From NCBI GenBank assembly GCA_018114805.1, contig CP073042.1, forward strand, positions 6,617,501-6,681,500: a stretch of 64,000 bases of DNA, written 5' to 3'. Below are positions 39,375-48,694 of this stretch, piece after piece; within the stretch, counting starts at the first letter, position 1, and the number at the start of each line of letters is the position of its first letter. The DNA is from Candidatus Streptomyces philanthi. GTDB taxonomy: Bacteria > Actinomycetota > Actinomycetes > Streptomycetales > Streptomycetaceae. A program made the translations under genes and the position numbers. The notes beneath the pieces were generated by a model. It was given only the letters and a program-made list of their open reading frames with translations, ran no database searches and was not told the origin of the DNA.

Positions 39375-41361
39375 CTACGGGGGCGGGTGACTACGCCCGC
39401 GGAGGGGGAGTTCGTCGGTGGCCGAGGTGGCGAGATCGGTCGTCATGGTGCACAGCTCGTTCACCGGCTGCGGCCCCGTGACCACGAGGTGCACCTGCTC
39501 CGTGGCCCGGCGGCCGTTGTGGTCGGTGTACGGGCGGTGCACCACCCGGACGCGGCAGGTGTCCGAACCGTCGGTCTCCGGCTCGACGACGGCCTCGCGC
39601 CCGCCGAGTCGGGTGTTGCGTCCGCTCGACGTCGGTGAGGTCAGCCCGCGGTCGAACCTGAGGTCGGCGACGATCTTGCCGGTGGTGCTGCGCCAACCGC
39701 ACTCCCAGTTGCCGTACCCGACATCAGGGTCGCCCGCGTCGACGCCCGGCACGACCGACAGCGCCTCGGCGTCGAGCAGGGTGTACGCGTCCTGCCGCGC
39801 CGCGTACGTGGCCGCGGACTCGGCCATCTCGCACAGGCGGCGCCGTCCCGTCGCCGATCTCGTGGGCGGTGACGTAGACGCTGTACCGGGCACCGCCCGG
39901 CAGCAGCCTGCGGGTGCACTCGTCGCTCTCGGCGGGCAGCTCCGCCACGCCGACCCCACCCACCCTGCGGGCGGGCGGCGCGGCCTCGGACGGAGGGTCG
40001 TTGCTGAGGTCGACCTTGATGTCCACCTCGCTGTCCTCGCTGTCCGTCACGAGCACGTCGCAGCGGTCGAAGTTGCCGTAGGCCGGATCGAGTCGCACCT
40101 CGCCGAAACGGCTGAGCGCATCGGTGCTGGCCAGCCCGCAGGGGTCGATGCTGCGGGCCGCGGGCGCGGGGCGCGGTGCGGGTGGTGGGGTGGTGTGGCT
40201 CGACGTGCCGTGCGCCACGTCCCGCTCGCTGTCCTCGCCGCCGTCGCCGAAGGGCGGGCGCAGCAGGACGACGGTGACCAGCACGGCGACGGCCGCCGCC
40301 ACCGAACCCACCACCCACGGCCTGCGCGCCGCCGCCCCCCAGCCCCCGTTTCCCGCCCGCCGCTCGTCGGCTTCCGGGGCCGGTGGCCGGTCGGCCCCGG
40401 CTGCGACCCGCCGCAGCCGCCGGCACGCCTCGGCGGCCGTGGGCCGGTCGTGCGGCTGGGCCGACAGCATCGCGTCCAACGTCTCGCGCAGCGGCCCGAC
40501 ATCGCCGTCCAGCTTGGCCAGGCCACCGACGGCCCGAGGCCGCGACACCGCCCCACCGCCCGCCACGCCACCGACGCCGTCGAAACCACCGACGCCGTCC
40601 ACACCGTCGACGCCGTCCACACCGTCCACGTGCGTCTCGTCGTCGGGGCGTACGGGCACGGCGTCGGTGGCCGAGCGCGGCGAGGGGGCGTCGCCGCCGC
40701 CTCCCGGGTGGTGTTCGGCCGTGGGGTGGCCGAGGACCAGCTCGTAGAGGGTGGCGCCGAGCGAGAAGACGTCCGACTCCGGCACCGGCATGCCCCGCAC
40801 CACCTCCGGCGCCGCGTAGTCCGGCGTGTACGCGATGCCGCGGTTGGGCGTGCGGGTCACGAAGCCGGGCAGCCGGTAGGCCGCGTCGAGGTCGGTGAGC
40901 TTGGCCGTCTCGTCGTCGCCGAGCACGATGTTGCCGGGCTTGACGTTGCAGTGGACGATGCCCTCCGCGTGCAACACCTCCAGGGCACCGGCGATCTGCG
41001 CGCCGATCGACGCGGCCTCGCGCGGGCTGATCGGGGGCCGGCCGGCCAGGCTGCCGCCCGACGCGTACTCCATGACCAGCCAGAACTCGGCCGCCGGCGG
41101 CTCGCCGACCTGAACGGCGTCGTAGAGGGTCACCACGTTCTCGTGCCGGCGGAACTTGGCCAACGCCCGTGCCTCAGCCTGGAGTCGGGCGAAGCCGCGG
41201 GCGCTGTTGTCGTCGATCCGGGCCCGTTTGAGCGCCACGTGCTGTCCCAGCACGGTGTCGTGGGCGAGCCACACCTCGGATCTGCCCCCGACGATCGGCC
41301 CTTCCTTGAGCAGGTACCGGTCACCGACGAGATCGCCCTTGCGCACTGTGCTTCCCCTCAA
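39375..41361 (-). CDS. Receptor Ser/Thr protein kinase-like protein with HCN in place of HRD
   Basis: Kinase domain from about residue 10: glycine loop KEGPIVGGRSEVWLAHDTVL, Lys in HVALKRARIDD, then GIVHCNVKPGNIVLGDDETA where the catalytic Asp is Asn (HCN for HRD), and KLTDLDAAY in place of DFG. APE region YAAPEVVRGMPVPESDVFSL is normal. A VDG repeat linker follows, then TM VVGSVAAAVAVLVTVVLLRP and an external domain (PCGLASTDALSRFGEVRLDP; two similar Cys-containing halves, ending after a frame change near 39880 in NELCTMTTDLATSATDELPL). It may be a pseudokinase or carry a base error. The ligand is unknown. Confidence 0.8.
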
Positions 41362-41669
41362 GTCGAAGCCGACCGTGGCCGGTTGTGCGCACCGAAGGTA
41401 CTGCGTACGGGCCCGGGGTCAAGGCGTGTGCCGAGCGCGCACGGAGCGGAGAAACGGTCCTGTTGGCGGGGCGGGTGACGGCTCCGCGGGTGGGGGCGTT
41501 ACGTATCTGTTGACCCCAGGCGTCCGGTCGCCCGGAGCCGCCGGGCGGGATCGGGGCGGCCGGGTCGCCCGGCGGTGGTCGCCGGGACGGGTGGCGGGTG
41601 AGACGAGGCACGGGGGCGCACAAGGGGGGCGCGTTTCGGCGCGCGGGCTGGCCGACTCACGCGGGCGAC
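41362..41669 (-). other. Intergenic, no feature seen
   Basis: G/C-rich spacer between the MBL hydrolase gene and the kinase gene, presumably containing the kinase promoter. No repeat or RNA structure noticed. Confidence 0.3.
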
Positions 41670-42594
41670 TCACGCGGGCCGGGGCGCGGGGGAGGGCGGC
41701 ACGGGGGTGAGCCGGAAGGCGTCGCCGGCGGAACGGATCAGGCCCCCGGTGGGCGCGGGGAAGTGCGTGCCGAGCAGCAGGGTATCGGTGTCGGCGAGCG
41801 CGGTTAGCAGTCGCCGTCGGGTGGCCCGGGCCTGTCGCGGGTCGGCGTCCACGCAGCTCGTGATCGCGGGGTCGAGGAGCTGTACGGGGTGCTGCACGCA
41901 GTCGCCGGTGATCAGCCCGGTCGCGGTGCCGCTGCGCAGCTCGACGGCGAGGTGGCCCGGGGTGTGCCCCGGGGTGGGCAGCAGCCGTACGCCGGGGGCG
42001 ACGGTGGTGCCGTCGGCGGTGACGTCGACGAGGTCGAGCAGCCCGGCGTCCGCGACGGGGTACACCGAGTCCCGGAACATCTGCCGCCTGGCGTCTTCCA
42101 GCTCCACTCCGGCCCAGTGGTCCCACTCGGCGCGGGCGGTCAGGTAGCGGGCGTTGGGGAAGGTGGGGTGCCACGCGCCGTCCCGCTCGCGGGTGTTCCA
42201 GCCGACGTGGTCGGTGTGCAGGTGGGTGAGGAGGACGAGATCGACGTCGGCGGGCGCGAAGCCTGCCGCTGTCAGGTGGGTGAGGTAGTCGCTGTCGAGG
42301 TGGTCCCAGGCGGGGTTGGCGCGCGTCTTGCCGTTGCCGATGCCGGTGTCCACCACGATCCGCAGGCCGTCCACCACGACGGCGAAGCTGTGGCTGGCCA
42401 GCCACAGCACGCCGGCGTCGTCGGCGAAGTCGGGCCGGAGCCAGGGTGCCTGGTCCACCACCTCGGCGGTGGCCGACGGCAGCAGCCAGGGGGCCGGTCG
42501 CGGGCGGCAACGTCACCTCGTCGACGCGGTGAACGCGCAGATCGCCGACGGTCCAGGCGGGCGGAGTGGCAGGAGGGCGGGGCGAGTCGGGCAT
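41670..42594 (-). CDS. MBL-fold metallo-hydrolase
   Basis: About 307 residues from the ATG at 42594 (MPDSPRPPATPPAWTVGDLR), one frame change near 42490. The metal site is complete: VLLTHLHTDHVGWNTR (HxHxDH), TPGHTPGHLAVEL, and LITGDCVQHPVQLLDPAITS. It resembles quorum-quenching or detoxifying lactonase-type MBL proteins, but the substrate is not readable. A hairpin with 7-8 bp C/G runs (42631-42664) lies in its 5' leader. It is divergent from the DUF4089/amidase genes. Confidence 0.87.
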
Positions 42595-42769
42595 CGGGTG
42601 ATTCCTTCTCGGGTGGGTCGGTGGGCGGCGGACGCCCCCCCGCACCGTGTGCGGGGGGGGCGTCCGGCGGTCGGGTGGGACGGGGCCTTGGTGGTGCGGG
42701 CCCCCGGGGGGGCTCGGCCGGCGCGGGGCGGGGGGCCAGCGGCGAGGGAGGCGTAGTAAAAGCGAACTG

Positions 42770-42813
42770 TTTGCATTAGTGGACGCTAGTCCTTAGGCTC
42801 CAGCTAACGCAAA
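42770..42813. promoter_or_regulatory. Divergent promoter region with inverted repeat
   Basis: TTTGCATTAG (42770-42779) and CTAACGCAAA (42804-42813) form a 10-base inverted repeat with one mismatch; a second palindrome GGACGCTAGTCC lies at 42781-42792. The stretch is distinctly A/T-rich between two divergent genes, so it probably holds both promoters and a dimeric regulator site. The TetR gene at 44635 is a candidate regulator. Confidence 0.55.
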
Positions 42814-42902
42814 TTTTCTGCTTTAAGTGGCGACCGCAGGCGCCCCACGGTCACCACCCACCTGTCACCACCCACCCGTCATCACCCCGACGAAGGGCAC
42901 CC

Positions 42903-43112
42903 ATGAGCACTCCGGACCTCACCGCGCGGGAGGCCGCCCGCTGGGTGCACCGCGCCGGCCTCCCGCTCGACGACGAGCGACACGACCTCGTCGCCACCAC
43001 CGCGCGACACATCCACGCTGTCGTCAGCACCCTGCGCGAACTCGACTTCGGCGAGACTCACCCCGCCGCCGTCTACACCGTCCTGCCGGAGGCCCCCGAT
43101 GCGACCCTTTGA
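42903..43112 (+). CDS. DUF4089-like small subunit upstream of amidase
   Basis: 69-residue protein, ATG at 42903 after GAAGGGCACCC. MSTPDLTAREAARWVHRAGL, PLDDERHDLVATTARHIHAV and VSTLRELDFGETHPAAVYTV resemble the small GatC-like DUF4089/AtzG-type partners of amidases. It overlaps the amidase start by 14 bases, supporting coupled translation and complex formation. Confidence 0.72.
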   Translation: MSTPDLTAREAARWVHRAGLPLDDERHDLVATTARHIHAVVSTLRELDFGETHPAAVYTVLPEAPDATL

Positions 43113-44461
43113 GCTGACCCTCAGCGAGGCGAGTGCCGCCCTCCGGCGCGGCGAGCTGTCCGCGACCGAGCTGACCGGTTCCGTGCTGGAGCGGATCGAG
43201 GCCGTCGACGCGCGCGGCGGCCGCGCGGGCCGACGCCGAGCGGGCGGCCGGCCGCGACCGCGGCCCGCTGCACGGCGTCCCCGGCGGCCTCAAGGACCTC
43301 ATCGACGTCGCGGGACTGCCGACGACGGCCAGTTCGCAGGCGCGCTCCGGACACGTGGCGTCCGCCGACGCCGCCGTCGCGGCCCGCCTGCGCGCCGGTG
43401 GCGCGGTGCTGGTGGGCAAGACGCACACGCACGAGTTCGCCTACAGCCTGACGACCCCCCAGTCGCGCAACGCCGTCGACCAGGGCCGGGTCGCCGGTGG
43501 ATCCAGCGGCGGCTCGGCGGTCGCGGTCGCCGCCGGGGCGGCCACCTTCGCCCTCGGCACCGACACCGGCGGGTCGATCCGGGTGCCCGCGGCGCTCAAC
43601 GGGCTCGTCGGACTCAAGCCGACCTACGGGTGGGTGCCGCGTTCCGGCGTCACCTCCCTGTCCTGGTCCCTGGACCACGTCGGCCATCACCCGCACCGTG
43701 CGTGACGCGGCCCTGTTGCTCGCGGCGCTGGCCGGGCCCGACGCCGGCGACCCGGCCAGCCTGTCCGCCGGGTCGCCGGCGACGTGCTGCCCGGCGGCGC
43801 GGACGAGGACGGGCTGCGGGACCTGCGCGTCGGCGTCCCGAGCACGTACTACTTCGAGCGGGTCGACCCCGAGGTGGAGGGCTCGGTGCGCGCGGCCATC
43901 GTGCGGCTGCGGGACCTCGGCGCCGAACTCGTCGAGGTCACCACCCCGATGGACTGCTACGTCCACGCCACGCACTGGGGCCTGATGGTGCCGGAGGCGA
44001 CCGCGTACCACGAGCAGACGCTGCGCAGCAGCCCGCAGTCGTACGGGCCGGACGTGCGGGTGCTCCTGGAGGCGGGGGAGTTGGTCTCGGCCGGCGACTA
44101 CCTGCGCGCCCAGCGCGCCCGCACCCTGTTGCGCCAGGCCTGGGCGCGGGTGTACGAGCAGGTGAACGTGGTGGCCGCGCCCACCGTGCCGATGACCGCG
44201 GTCCCGGTGGACCAGCACGCCGTGCACTGGCCCGACGGCACGGTCGAGAGCGTCTCCGACGCCTACGTACGGCTGAGCGCCCCCGCCAACATCACCGGTA
44301 TGCCGGCGCTGACGCTGCCGGTCGGCCGGCACGCGGCGGGCCTGCCCATCGGCATGCAGCTCATGGGCGCCCCGCTGGCCGACGCCACCGTGCTGCGCGC
44401 CGGCCGCGCCTACGAGGCGGCCCACGGCGTACGCACGCCCCCCGGCGTGCTGGTCTCCTGA
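43099..44461 (+). CDS. Amidase signature family amidase (AtzE/GatA-like)
   Basis: ATG at 43099. Ser-Ser-Lys triad motifs: VGKTHTHEFAYSLTT (Lys), RVAGGSSGGSAVAVAAGAAT (cis-Ser) and LGTDTGGSIRVPAALNGLVG (nucleophile Ser), then GLKPTYGWVPRSGV. C-terminal SAPANITGMPALTLPVGRHA and GLPIGMQLMGAPLADATVL are typical. Frames change near 43220, 43680 and 43775. Enzymes of this family hydrolyse C-N bonds in carbamoyl or ureido compounds; the DUF4089-type partner upstream points to the AtzE-like group. A hairpin follows the stop. Confidence 0.87.
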
Positions 44462-44479
44462 CCCGCGCGCCCCGCCACC

Positions 44480-44513
44480 GCCCCGTGGGCGCGGACCCGC
44501 GCGCCCACGGGGC
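44480..44513 (+). terminator. 14-bp hairpin after the amidase gene
   Basis: GCCCCGTGGGCGCG (44480-44493) pairs exactly with 44500-44513, loop of six bases, starting 18 bases after the amidase stop. Confidence 0.75.
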
Positions 44514-44569
44514 TGGCCCGCGCCGGCCCCGCACCCGGGCACGCCGAGCGCACGGCCGGTCGGTCGGCG

Positions 44570-44623
44570 GCCGGCTAGACGCAACGATGTGGCATTGCCG
44601 GCTAGACGCAACGATGTGGCATT
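44570..44623. repeat. Perfect 27-bp tandem duplication just upstream of a TetR gene
   Basis: Copies 44570-44596 and 44597-44623 are identical; each contains CTAGACGCAACGATGTGGC. The second ends 11 bases before the TetR start at 44635, so the repeat covers the likely promoter and operator. It may be a duplicated autoregulatory site or an assembly artefact. Confidence 0.9.
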
Positions 44624-44634
44624 AAGGTGGAGAC

Positions 44635-45207
44635 ATGAGCCCCAAGCCCATGGCGCGGCCCGGCGGGCGCAGCGCCCGCGTCCAGGCATCGGTGCACGCC
44701 GCAGTGCACGCGCTGGAAGCCGAACGGGGACGGGCCGCGCTCAGCGTCCCGGCGATCGCGGCCCGCGCGGGCGTCACCCCGTCCACCATCTACCGGCGCT
44801 GGGGCGACCTCCAGGAACTCCTGTCGGACGTGGCGGTGGAGCGGCTGCGCCCCGACGAGTCCCCGCTCGACCTCGGCGACGTGCGCGCCGACCTGACGGC
44901 CTGGGCCCGGCAGTTCCTTGAGGAGATGGCCTCGCCCACGGCCCGGGCGTACATCAGGGACGCGTTGCTCGGCGACCCGGACGGCGGCAACGCGGGGCAG
45001 TGCTCGGCCTACGCCGCCAGGCAGATCGAGGTCATCCTCGGGCGCGCGCGGGAGCGCGGCGAGGCCGTGCCCGACTGCGAGGCCGTCCTCGACCGCCTGG
45101 TCGCCCCGATGATGTACCGCATCCTGTTCCGGCCGGGGCGGCTGACCGACGCGTACGCCGACCACCTCGTGCACGCCGCGCTCAGCCGGCCCGAACGGCT
45201 CGTCTAG
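44635..45207 (+). CDS. TetR/AcrR family regulator
   Basis: Intact 190-residue protein. The HTH spans residues 25-60: AALSVPAIAARAGVTPSTIY then RRWGDLQELLSDVAVERLRP. The C-terminal ligand part has TARAYIRDALLGDPDGG and RLVAPMMYRILFRPGRLTD. GTGGAGAC precedes the ATG. Stop TAG. It follows the amidase operon with a terminator between, and a 27-bp tandem repeat covers its promoter; it may control itself and the amidase/MBL pair. Confidence 0.88.
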   Translation: MSPKPMARPGGRSARVQASVHAAVHALEAERGRAALSVPAIAARAGVTPSTIYRRWGDLQELLSDVAVERLRPDESPLDLGDVRADLTAWARQFLEEMASPTARAYIRDALLGDPDGGNAGQCSAYAARQIEVILGRARERGEAVPDCEAVLDRLVAPMMYRILFRPGRLTDAYADHLVHAALSRPERLV

Positions 45208-45244
45208 CGGCCCCGCGGCCGTGCCGCGCGGGCCCCGCGAGGGT

Positions 45245-45646
45245 CTACGTCGCCGGGTCGAGCTTGCGGCGCAGGGTGGCGGCGAAGTCCTCGGCCGCCA
45301 GCAGCCTGGCCCGCAGCGTCTCGCAGCGCGCGTCTGCCACCTCGCGGTACGCGTCGAGCCGCTCGCGCAGGCGCTCCCGCTCCTCACCGGTGGGCCCGAC
45401 GTCGGCGACGGCCAGCCGGTCGGTGATTTCCAGCAGGTCCCGCATTTCCTCCAGGGAGAAGTCCAGCGGCTTCATCCGGCGGATGACCATCAGGCGCTCG
45501 ACGTCGACCTCGGTGTAGAGCCGGAAGCCGCCCTTGCTGCGGGCGGACGGCGTGACCAGGCCGACCTCTTCGTAGTGCCGGATGGTGCCCAGCGACAAAC
45601 CGGTCCGCTCGGCGACCTCACCGATCTGCATCCGCCGTTCCGTCAT
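45245..45646 (-). CDS. MerR family regulator next to SulP transporter
   Basis: Intact 133-residue protein. The HTH is textbook: MQIGEVAERTGLSLGTIRHY, EEVGLVTPSARSKGGFRLYT, EVDVERLMVIRRMKPLDFSL, followed by a coiled coil DLLEITDRLAVADVGPTGEE. MerR genes of this length are often paired with SulP transporters; here they diverge around a dyad at 45765-45790. An ATG at 45631 is an alternative start. Confidence 0.88.
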   Translation of the reverse strand: MTERRMQIGEVAERTGLSLGTIRHYEEVGLVTPSARSKGGFRLYTEVDVERLMVIRRMKPLDFSLEEMRDLLEITDRLAVADVGPTGEERERLRERLDAYREVADARCETLRARLLAAEDFAATLRRKLDPAT

Positions 45647-45764
45647 CGCAGCGTCTTCTCTCTGAGTGCTCTCCGTCGCCCGCCGGGCGGTAAGTACCCC
45701 AGCATACGGATCACCCGCGCCACACCGGTCCGCCGTGAGCCCGGGGCGGACCGGCGACGCCCAT

Positions 45765-45790
45765 ACCCTGCCCTCACTTTAAGGTAGGGT
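45765..45790. promoter_or_regulatory. MerR-type operator dyad
   Basis: ACCCTGCC (45765-45772) and GGTAGGGT (45783-45790) form an 8-base inverted repeat with one mismatch around CTCACTTTAA. MerR regulators bind such dyads within long-spacer promoters. It sits about 120 bases before the MerR start and 280 before the SulP start; no other feature was seen between them. Confidence 0.55.
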
Positions 45791-46068
45791 TCGACCGGCT
45801 TCGGGCGGGGCGGCATCCTCCTCGGGAGACGGCCTCACCGCCCCGGCAATCCGCCAGACGGCACCCTGGAATGCCCGGGTGATGCTGCCCGACCCGCGGT
45901 CGACGGAGCCCGCGTCGGGTGCCCCGCGTTACGGCACACGACGACGCCCCCGGTGCCACCCGTCGAGGCACCCCCAGCTGTCCCACCCGCTCCGCCCGCT
46001 GCGTCCGGGCCGCACACGACGCGCACGCTCCGCCGCCCGGGCGCGGGCGCCCGAACAGAAACGGTCGC

Positions 46069-47593
46069 ATGTCCTCACCGCTGTCCCCCCCGTTGCCGCG
46101 CTGCGCGCCCGCCTTCCCGGGGGTGTGGGCCGGCCGGACTGGCTCGCCTCGCCCAAGGTCTTCCGTACCGAGGTGCTGGCCGGCCTGGTGGTGGCCCTGG
46201 CGTTGATCCCCGAGGCCATCTCGTTCTCGATCATCGCCGACGTCGACCCCAGCGTCGGCCTCTTCGCCTCCTTCACGATGGCCGTAGTGATCTCCTTCGT
46301 CGGTGGGCGCAAGGCCATGATCTCCGCCGCCACCGGCGCGATCGCCCTGGTCATAGCCCCGCTCAACCGCGAGCACGGCTTCGGGTACCTGGTCGCCACC
46401 GTCATCCTCGGCGGAATCTTCCAGATCGCGCTGGGCGCCCTGGGGGTGGCGAAGCTGCTGCGCTTCGTCCCGCGGAGCGTGATGGTCGGCTTCGTGAACG
46501 CCCTGGCCATTCTGGTCTTCATGGCGCAGGTGCCCGAGATGCACCACGCGCCCTGGCCGGTCTACCCGTTGATCGTCGCGGGGCTGGCGTTGACGGTGCT
46601 CTTTCCGCGGGTCACCAGGGTGGTCCCGGCGCCGCTGGTATCCATCGTCATCCTGACCGCGATCACCGTGGCCGCCGGCATCGCGGTGCCCACCGTCGGC
46701 GACAAGGGCGAACTGCCCTCCTCGCTGCCGGTGCCGGGCCTGCCGGACGTGCCCTTCACCTGGGACACGCTGACCATCATCGCCCCCTACGCCTTCGCCT
46801 TCGCACTGGTGGGCCTCATGGAATCGCTGATGACGGCCAAGCTCGTGGACGACATCACCGACACCCACTCCGGCAAGACCCGCGAATCCGTCGGCCAGGG
46901 CATCGCCAACATCGTCACCGGCTTCTTCGGCGGCATGGGCGGCTGCGCCATGATCGGCCAGACCATGATCAACTTGAGGACCTCGGGGGCCAGGACGCGG
47001 CTGTCCACGTTCCTGGCCAGGGCCTTCCTGATGGTGCTGTGCATCGTGTGTTCGGGCCGGTGGTCTCCGACATCCCGATGGCCGCGCTGGTGGCCATCAT
47101 GGTGCTGGTCACCGTGAGCACCTTCGACTGGCACTCGGTCCACCCTGCGACGCTGCGGCGGATGCCGGTGGGGGAGACGCTGGTGATGGTGGTCACCGTG
47201 GGCTGCGCGGTGGCCACCCATAATCTGGCCGTCGGCGTTATCGTCGGCTCGCTCACCGCCATGGTGATCTTCGCCCGGCGGGTGGCGCACCTGGCCCAGG
47301 TCTCCGGCGTCCTCGACCCGGACGGCGACCAGGTCGTCTACGCCGTCACCGGAGAGCTGTTCTTCGCCTCCTCCAACGACCTGGTTGCCCAGTTCGACTA
47401 CGCCAACGACCCCGACGACGTGGTCATCTATCTCTCCGACGCGCACATCTGGGACGCCTCGTCGGTGGCCTCGCTCGACGCCATCGAGCACAAGTACCGC
47501 CGGCGCGGCAAGCAGGTCACCATCGTCGGCCTCAACCAACCCAGCGCCGCCCTCCACGACAAGCTCGCCGGCCGGCTCACCACCGGACACTGA
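46069..47593 (+). CDS. SulP family anion transporter with STAS domain
   Basis: The start is likely the ATG at 46069, with one C missing from a C run near 46086, giving VAALRARLPGGVGRPDWLAS. SulP membrane domain: VLAGLVVALALIPEAISFSI, LFASFTMAVVISFVGGRKAM, ATGAIALVIAPL, FVPRSVMVGFVNALAILVFM, IANIVTGFFGGMGGCAMIGQ; a frame change near 47047, then VFGPVVSDIPMAALVAIMVL. The C-terminal STAS reads VYAVTGELFFASSNDLVAQF and IYLSDAHIWDASSVASLDAI. SulP proteins carry sulfate, bicarbonate or related anions by symport; the substrate is not predictable here. Confidence 0.9.
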
Positions 47594-47643
47594 GCCGACC
47601 ACCGCACCCCGGGCCCACGGGCGCTGGCTCGCGCCCGACCGGC

Positions 47644-47694
47644 GGTCGAGCCCCTCCGACGGTCGAGCCCCTCCGACGGTCGAGCCCCTCCGAC
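47644..47694. repeat. 17-bp tandem repeat, three perfect copies plus a partial one
   Basis: GGTCGAGCCCCTCCGAC repeats at 47644-47660, 47661-47677 and 47678-47694, then begins again with one change. It lies between the convergent SulP and methyltransferase genes. Confidence 0.95.
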
Positions 47695-47734
47695 GGTCGG
47701 GCCCGGGGAGCGGAGACCACCCGGAGCCCGAGGG

Positions 47735-48550
47735 TTACCCGGAGGCGGAGGGTCGGAAGTTCATCCGGTAGAAGACCGCCAGGTTCCGCATCCCGGTGAA
47801 GACCTTCGAGACCTTGGCCGTCATGCGAAAGCCCGTCGGCAGCCGGTCGTTGTCGAGGTCGAAGGCGCTCATCGAGGACACGCAGCGCAGCCGGGAGTCG
47901 ATAGCCTCCAACTCCTCGCAACTGTCGAAGCCCCAGTGCACGGTGGCCTTCGCGGCCTGCACCGCCTTGTTGAGCTTCTGCAACTTCGTGCCCCGCTTGC
48001 TGAGGCCGTCGAAGACGAACTGACCGCTCGGGAAGTGGTCGAGGACGCGCCGTACCAGGTCCTTGCCTTCGTCCTCCCTGAGGTACATGAACAGGCCCTC
48101 GGCCACCACGAGCACCGGCAGATCGCCCTTGATCTCGGCGAGCCACATCGGGTCGGTCACGGACTAACCGACGGCCGTGTAGCCGTCGCGGTCCGGGAAG
48201 AGCCGCCCGCGCAACTCGATGACCTCGGGGTAGTCCACGTCGAACCACCGCACCCCCGGACCCGGGTCGATGCGGTATACCCGGGTGTCGAGGCCACACC
48301 CCAGGTGCAGGACGACGCACTCGGGGTGGGCCGCCAGGAACTCGGGTGCCCAGTCGTCCAGGCGCCGGGCCCGCAGGGCAATCGCGGTGTCGTCGCCGCG
48401 CCGCAGGCCCACGGTGGAGAAGTTCACCTCGATCTGTTGGACGGCGTCGTACGCCATGGTGTCGTGCAGGATCGAATCGGGGGACTGGGAGTCCAGCGCC
48501 CTGCCGTAGAGGGTGGGAAGCAGCGTGGCCTTCTCACCGGCGAGATTCAC
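47735..48550 (-). CDS. LCMT/PPM-type SAM-dependent O-methyltransferase with in-frame TAG
   Basis: A single frame from the GTG at 48550 to 47735 (271 residues) broken by a TAG at 48164-48166. Motifs: CVVLHLGCGLDTRVYRIDPG, VRWFDVDYPEVIELRGRLFP, then after the stop VTDPMWLAEIKGDLPVLVVA, EGLFMYLREDEGKDLVRRVL and HWGFDSCEELEAID. The family usually reads SSVTD at the break, so a Ser codon (TCG) is the likely original. Such enzymes O-methylate carboxyl or polyketide-type substrates. Confidence 0.83.
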
Positions 48551-48623
48551 TTTCGTCGTGTATCTGACGGTAAGCCCGATTAGCCGCGCCCCGCGTGCTT
48601 CGCCCTGACGTACCCGTGCGAGT

Positions 48624-48689
48624 GAGGCCCGGTCGCGGTGCTGACCGGGCCTCGGGTCGACGCCGCCCCGCCGGGTGGGCGGGGCGGCG
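48624..48689 (-). terminator. Two hairpins after the S15 peptidase gene
   Basis: GAGGCCCGGTC (48624-48634) pairs with 48643-48653; CGCCGCCCCGCC (48661-48672) pairs with 48678-48689. Both stems are perfect, just past the peptidase stop on the minus strand. Confidence 0.72.
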
Positions 48690-48694
48690 GGGCG

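Noticed and set aside
38764..39390. Plus-strand frame of about 208 codons in the 38.6-39.4 kb gap
   Set aside because: No domain, poor codon bias and no ribosome-binding site; overlaps the lone CRISPR-like repeat.
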